Source of the DNA: CAVXNB01 sp963763085
Lineage (GTDB): Bacteria; Actinomycetota; Acidimicrobiia; Acidimicrobiales; Bog-793
Assembly (NCBI GenBank): GCA_963763085.1
Contig: CAVXNB010000004.1
Coordinates: 372,001-436,000, forward strand
Reading direction: 5' to 3'
Length of the DNA: 64,000 nucleotides
Positions 60,256 through 64,000 of the stretch are shown here, one piece after another. Each line of letters opens with the position of its first letter. Within the stretch, counting starts at the first letter, position 1. The translations under genes and the position numbers were made by a program. The notes under the pieces are model-generated. The model was not told the DNA's origin. It saw nothing but the letters and a program-made list of their open reading frames with translations, and searched no databases.

Positions 60256-61309
60256 GCCGGACCCGTCCCCGGCTGGGGGCAGGGCCGCCACGAGTGGACG
60301 ACCTCGACCACACGGGCGAGCACGCCGGGATCGGTCTCCGGCAGCACGCCGTGGCCGAGGTTGAAGACGTGGCCCGGCGCGCCCGCGGCATCGACGAGGA
60401 CCTTGACCGCCTCCTCGGCCGCCACGTCCGCCGGCGCCAGGCAGATCGCCGGATCGAGATTGCCCTGGACCGCCTTTCCCGGGCCGATCCGACGGCGGGC
60501 GACCGAGAGGGGCACGCGCCAGTCGACACCCACCACGTCGGCCCCCGCATCGGCCATGAGGTCGAGCAGCTCGCCCGTCCCGACTCCGAAATGGATCCTG
60601 GGGACGCCGAGATCGCCCGTTCCGGCCAGCACCTTGCGCGAGGCGGGAAGGGCATAGCGTCGCGTAGTCCGCCGGCGACAGCGCGCCGGCCCAGCTGTCG
60701 AAGAGCTGGATCGCCGAGGCTCCGGCGGCGACTTGGGCCCGCAGCGACGCGAGGGCGAGGTCGGCGAGGCGGTCGGCGAGGCGGTGCCAGAGCTCGGGCT
60801 CGGTGTGCATCAGGGCCTTCGTCCTCGCGAACGTGCGAGACGGGCCGCCCTCGACGAGGTAGCTCGCGAGCGTGAACGGCGCCCCGGCGAATCCGATCAG
60901 CGGCACGTCCAGCTCGCCCACGACGATGCGGATCGCCTCGAGCACGTGGGCGAGGTCCGCCTCCGGCTCGAGCGGTCGGAGGCGGTTCAGGTCTCGCTTC
61001 ACTCCGAAACGGCTCGTCGATCACCGGCCCGCGTCCCGGCACGACCTCGACCGCGACGCCGATCGCGGCCAGTGGAACGACGATGTCGGAGAACAGGATC
61101 GCGGCGTCGACCCCATAACGGCGTACCGGCTGCAATGTGAGCTCGGCGGCAAGCTCCGGCTGGGCGATGGCGTCGAGGATGTCGCCCTCGCCGCGGAGGC
61201 GGCGGTATTCGGGCAGAGATCGGCCAGCCTGGCGCATGAACCACACAGGTGTCCGCTCGACGCTCGAGCAGCGACACGCCCGTAGGAAAGGCGAGTCGGA
61301 GGCCAGCAC
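60252..61309 (-). CDS. hemE: Uroporphyrinogen decarboxylase, two frameshifts
   Basis: About 350 residues when joined. Segment 1 (from 61309): TPVWFMRQAGRSLPEYRRLR with the substrate-binding Arg, ILFSDIVVPLAAIGVAVEVVPG. It breaks at about 60992-60994, where removing one base gives FRSEADLNRLRPLEPEADL. Segment 2: LIGFAGAPFTLASYLVEGG, LFDSWAGALSPADY, which breaks again at about 60660-60664. Segment 3: YALPASRKVLAGTGDLGVPRIHFGVGTGELLDLM and FNLGHGVLPETDPG. All family motifs, including the catalytic Asp of FSDI and the final His in NLGHG, are present across frames. It is first in the hemE-hemH-hemY-lnt operon. Confidence 0.88.
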
Positions 61310-61397
61310 GGCACGACAGTATCCCGGGGCTCGGACAGGCCTCGTTCGCCTCGCCGGATTTGGCCCTGGCGCGTCCCGTTGGACTAAGAAAGAGGCC

Positions 61398-62018
61398 GTG
61401 AGCGATGCTGCCGCACTGCCGCGCCCGCAGGGTCCTCGGCACCAGACAGTGCAGGGTCCTCAGATGCTGGCAGTCGGCGTCATGATCTGGCTCGGCTCGG
61501 AGTTCATGTTCTTCAGCGGCCTGTTCGCGGCCTTCTTCACGATCCGCGCTCACAACATGCCGAGCTGGCCCCCACCGGGGACGTTCCCAACGGAGCCAAG
61601 CTCGACACGTACCAGGCGCTCGTCTTCACGTTCGTCCTTCTCGCCTCCAGCCCGACGATCCAGTTCGGGGTCTGGGCGCAGGAGCGGGGCGACGTACAAG
61701 AGGGCCCGCAGCTGGATCATCACGAGCTTCCTCCTCGGGGCTGCGTTTCTCGGCAACCAGGCTTACGAGTGGAAGACGCTTCCGTTCCGGCCCAGCACCA
61801 ACGCCTACGGCTCGCTCTTCTACATCATGAGCGGCCTTCACGGTCTGCACGTGCTGCTCGGGCTCGTGGCGATGATCGCCCTACTCGGGCGTCTGGCGGG
61901 CGCGATCAAGGGCGGCGACCCGGGCGAGACCGCGGTCTTCCAGGCCGTCAGCTATTACTGGCACTTCGTCGACATCGTCTGGATCGGGCTGTTCAGCGCC
62001 CTGTTCCTACTGTCGTGA
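61398..62018 (+). CDS. ctaE: Cytochrome c oxidase subunit III, two compensating frameshifts
   Basis: About 206 residues, five TM helices. Segment 1 (LAVGVMIWLGSEFMFFSGLFAAFFTIRAHNMPSWPPPG) breaks at the GGGG run 61577-61580. The correct middle (DVPNGAKLDTYQALVFTFVLLASSPTIQFGVWAQERGD) is in another frame up to about 61691-61694. The original frame resumes with YKRARSWIITSFLLGAAFLGNQAYEW, SLFYIMSGLHGLHVLLGL and SYYWHFVDIVWIGLFSALFLL. Because the breaks cancel, the nominal frame stays open but carries about 38 wrong residues. GTG 61398 has an AGAGG site. It leads the ctaE-qcrCAB operon. Confidence 0.88.
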   Translation: MSDAAALPRPQGPRHQTVQGPQMLAVGVMIWLGSEFMFFSGLFAAFFTIRAHNMPSWPPPGTFPTEPSSTRTRRSSSRSSFSPPARRSSSGSGRRSGATYKRARSWIITSFLLGAAFLGNQAYEWKTLPFRPSTNAYGSLFYIMSGLHGLHVLLGLVAMIALLGRLAGAIKGGDPGETAVFQAVSYYWHFVDIVWIGLFSALFLLS

Positions 62019-62962
62019 GGACTTCCTCCGCCGTCTGGCGGCGCCTGCTCCTGAGCTTGGGGCTACTCGTTTCGGCGACCTTCGTCGGCGTGTTCCTACT
62101 GGGTGGAGCCCGCGCGGACGGCTCGGGGAGCACCGGTGCGGCAGCATCCGGAGCGGCCAGCCTCACAGCCGAGGAAAGCCCGACGCCTGCGAGCGATATC
62201 GCCAGCGGGCGCACGTTGTTCGTCGAGAACTGCTCCACCTGTCACGGGTACGACGCGACCGGCAGCGCCCGGGCGCCGAATCTCGTCGGTGTCGGCGGCG
62301 CGACGATCGACCTCTGGCTCTCGACCGGTTGGATGCCGCTCCGGACCCCGACGGCCGAGCCCGAGCGCAAGCCCCCGTTGTTCAACCGTCCCCAGATCCT
62401 CCAGATCGTGAAGTACGTGAACTCCCTCGGCCCGACGACGCCCGGCAACCCGGGCATCCCGTTCGCGCTGGACATCTCCCATGCGAACGTGGCCCAGGGC
62501 TTCGATCTGTTCGCCCTCAACTGCGCACCCTGCCACACCATCACGGGTGCCGGCGACACGCTCGCGAACGGGATCCAGGCGCCTCCGCTCCACGGCGTCA
62601 CCAAGACGATGGTCTGGGAGGCGATCCGGACCGGCCCCGGCAACATGCCCCGCTTCGGACCCGGGACGCTGTCACCCCCGCAGGTCGTCGACGTCGTCGG
62701 CTACGTGGTGAACGACATCCAGCATCCCTATAGCCCCGGCGGGATCTACCTCGGAGGCGTCGGACCGGTGGCGGAGGGTTTCGTCGGGCTGTTCGTCGGC
62801 GTCGGCGCCTGCCTGCTGGCGGCGTTCTGGGTCGGTGACCGGACCGAGAAGGACGAGGACGACGGTCACGGGGGCCATGAGGGCCACGACGATCCCGAGG
62901 GTTCCGGGGGCTCCGGGGAAGGACAGGCCGGTACGGACGACCTCGAGCCCGTCCATGCCTGA
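62015..62962 (+). CDS. qcrC: Cytochrome bc1 di-heme cytochrome c subunit
   Basis: 315 residues. One N-terminal TM helix, then two cytochrome c domains with heme motifs CSTCH (in FVENCSTCHGYDATG) and CAPCH (in ALNCAPCHTITGAG). Axial Met candidates lie in WMPLRTPT and NMPRFGPG. A C-terminal TM helix (FVGLFVGVGACLLAAFWVGD) and a His/Asp/Gly-rich tail follow. This is the actinobacterial QcrC that replaces a separate cytochrome c and delivers electrons straight to CtaC in a bc1-aa3 supercomplex. GTG 62015 overlaps the ctaE stop. Confidence 0.93.
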   Translation: MRTSSAVWRRLLLSLGLLVSATFVGVFLLGGARADGSGSTGAAASGAASLTAEESPTPASDIASGRTLFVENCSTCHGYDATGSARAPNLVGVGGATIDLWLSTGWMPLRTPTAEPERKPPLFNRPQILQIVKYVNSLGPTTPGNPGIPFALDISHANVAQGFDLFALNCAPCHTITGAGDTLANGIQAPPLHGVTKTMVWEAIRTGPGNMPRFGPGTLSPPQVVDVVGYVVNDIQHPYSPGGIYLGGVGPVAEGFVGLFVGVGACLLAAFWVGDRTEKDEDDGHGGHEGHDDPEGSGGSGEGQAGTDDLEPVHA

Positions 62963-63953
62963 CGGCACCGGGGCCGCCGCGACCGCTGGGGACGGTGGCT
63001 CTGTCCGCCGCGTGACCATCCCCGTCAGATCCGTTGTCAAGGTCGACCTCGAGGCCCCGCAGTATCAGGTCGCCGCGAAGAACCCCCGCCGAGTCGAGAT
63101 TGCGGCGGCGGCGGGGTTCCTGCTCGGCGCCGCCGGCTTCGCCGGCTTCGGCGCCGCCTACTGGCAGAACTGGTCGAACTTCTGGCTCGGGCTGACGCTG
63201 GCGGTCGGCTTCGCGGGAGTCGGCTACGGGATGGTGGCGTGGGGCAAGTACCTGATGCCGAGGGGCCCGTTCTCGGAGGACCGGCACCTGCTTGCCCCGA
63301 CCGCGGAGGAGCGGCAGGCGTTCGTCGAGGACTTCGCGGCCCGCGGCAAGGTGGCCGTCGAGCGCCGGACGATCCTCGTCAAGACCCTCGGCCTCGCGTC
63401 CGGCGTTCTCGGTGTCGTGCTCGCGTTCCCGCTCATACGATCACTCGGGCCGCTTCCGGGAAAGAGCCTCTACAAGACGGCCTGGCGGAAGGGCTCGTAC
63501 CTTGTCGACTTCAGCGGTCGCAAGATCAAGGTCGGCGACCTCGAGGTGGGCGGGTTCATCACGGTCTTCCCGCCGGACGACATCGGCGGCGCCTATTCCC
63601 AGACGATGCTCATCCGCGTGACCACCCCGCCTGCGAGCGGCTACCTGCCGCCGCCGCCCAGGTTCGCGAGCGAGCGGGCCACGTGGGCGCCGCAGGGTTA
63701 CATCGCGTTCTCGAAGGTCTGCACCCACGCCGGTTGCCCGGTGGGCCTCTACGAGGAGCTCACCGAGCAGATGCTCTGTCCGTGCCACCAGTCCCTGTTC
63801 GTCGTGACCGATGCCGCCACGCCCATCTTCGGGCCGGCACCACGGCCGCTGCCGCAGCTGCCGCTGTACATCGACGATTCGGGCTACTTCCGGGCCCAGG
63901 ACGGGTACGACGAGCCGGTCGGACCGGGATTCTGGGAGCGGGGCAATGATTGA
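62955..63953 (+). CDS. qcrA: Rieske iron-sulfur subunit of cytochrome bc1
   Basis: 332 residues. Three TM helices in the first two thirds (VEIAAAAGFLLGAAGFAGFGAAYW, LGLTLAVGFAGVGYGMVAWG, ILVKTLGLASGVLGVVLAFPL), as in actinobacterial QcrA, and a C-terminal Rieske domain with CTHAGCPVG and CPCHQSLF. The second box has Gln where most have Gly (CPCHGS). The 2Fe-2S ligands (two Cys, two His) and the disulfide Cys are all present. ATG 62955 overlaps the qcrC stop, and the qcrB start overlaps its stop. Confidence 0.93.
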   Translation: MPDGTGAAATAGDGGSVRRVTIPVRSVVKVDLEAPQYQVAAKNPRRVEIAAAAGFLLGAAGFAGFGAAYWQNWSNFWLGLTLAVGFAGVGYGMVAWGKYLMPRGPFSEDRHLLAPTAEERQAFVEDFAARGKVAVERRTILVKTLGLASGVLGVVLAFPLIRSLGPLPGKSLYKTAWRKGSYLVDFSGRKIKVGDLEVGGFITVFPPDDIGGAYSQTMLIRVTTPPASGYLPPPPRFASERATWAPQGYIAFSKVCTHAGCPVGLYEELTEQMLCPCHQSLFVVTDAATPIFGPAPRPLPQLPLYIDDSGYFRAQDGYDEPVGPGFWERGND

Positions 63954-64000
63954 CGCCCTCTACAACTGGTTCGACGACCGGCTCGGGATCTCGGGCGGTG
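63946..64000 (+). CDS. qcrB: Cytochrome bc1 cytochrome b subunit, first 18 residues
   Basis: Only MIDALYNWFDDRLGISGG is visible before the window ends. The LYNWFDDRL opening and the position directly after qcrA identify it. ATG 63946 overlaps the qcrA stop by eight bases. Confidence 0.8.
   Translation, partial: MIDALYNWFDDRLGISGG

Overview
The window is high-GC, densely coded DNA that reads as an actinobacterial (Actinomycetota) chromosome. The signs are a ctaC-ctaD-ctaF / ctaE-qcrC-qcrA-qcrB respiratory layout with a di-heme QcrC, a SenX3/RegX3-like two-component pair, clpS followed by a DUF2017 gene, a DUF5134 gene, and a DUF6112/TrbL/SCO6880-type secretion operon. Placement in an uncultured Acidimicrobiia-like lineage is inference only. 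Region by region: 1-9.0 kb holds a methyltransferase, a VOC protein, membrane proteins, an EAL phosphodiesterase and a GDP-mannose dehydratase. 9.1-12.7 kb is one giant zinc-ribbon/adenylate cyclase/ATPase/TPR protein. 12.7-19.2 kb is a respiratory- or copper-flavoured accessory cluster: two paralogous internally duplicated membrane proteins, DUF5134, an ECF sigma factor, a Sco1-like protein, an Asp-box lipoprotein and a zinc-finger anti-sigma factor. 19.2-24.1 kb is a zinc island, with zur, a duplicated His-rich protein and an ArsR/SmtB repressor divergent from a metal ABC importer with two permeases. 24.1-30.3 kb is a head-to-tail tandem pair of a three-gene insertion element sitting 3 bp from the 3' end of tRNA-Glu. 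30.4-38.7 kb carries an S51-like protein, DUF2017, clpS, ctaA, ctaB, an ABC-2 exporter and a two-component system. 38.8-45.0 kb is a five-gene type IV secretion-like operon without a relaxase, followed by phoU. 46.1-51.4 kb holds a fused 2-oxoacid dehydrogenase E1, nitronate monooxygenase, enoyl-CoA hydratase and tatA. 51.5-64 kb is the aerobic respiration and heme block: ctaCDF, tesB, gtrA, lnt-hemY-hemH-hemE, ctaE and qcrCAB (qcrB cut by the window end).

How the genes work together: ctaA, ctaB, hemE, hemH and hemY make the hemes used by the aa3 oxidase (ctaC, ctaD, ctaE, ctaF) and the bc1 complex (qcrCAB). The Sco1-like protein is the kind of factor that delivers copper to CuA. The zinc island pairs import (ABC system) with two zinc-sensing regulators and a His-rich buffer protein.

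An important caveat: at least ten genes are interrupted by apparent single-base insertions or deletions, many in short G or C runs, and several are in genes the cell should need (ctaD, ctaE twice, ctaA, hemE twice). The simplest reading is residual sequencing error rather than gene decay. Such genes are listed here as one CDS spanning both frames, with the approximate break given. The most unusual biology is the tandem insertion element (DDE transposase plus degenerate tyrosine recombinase plus DUF6788), the relaxase-less secretion operon between the two-component system and phoU, and the sigma/Sco/duplicated-membrane-protein cluster.
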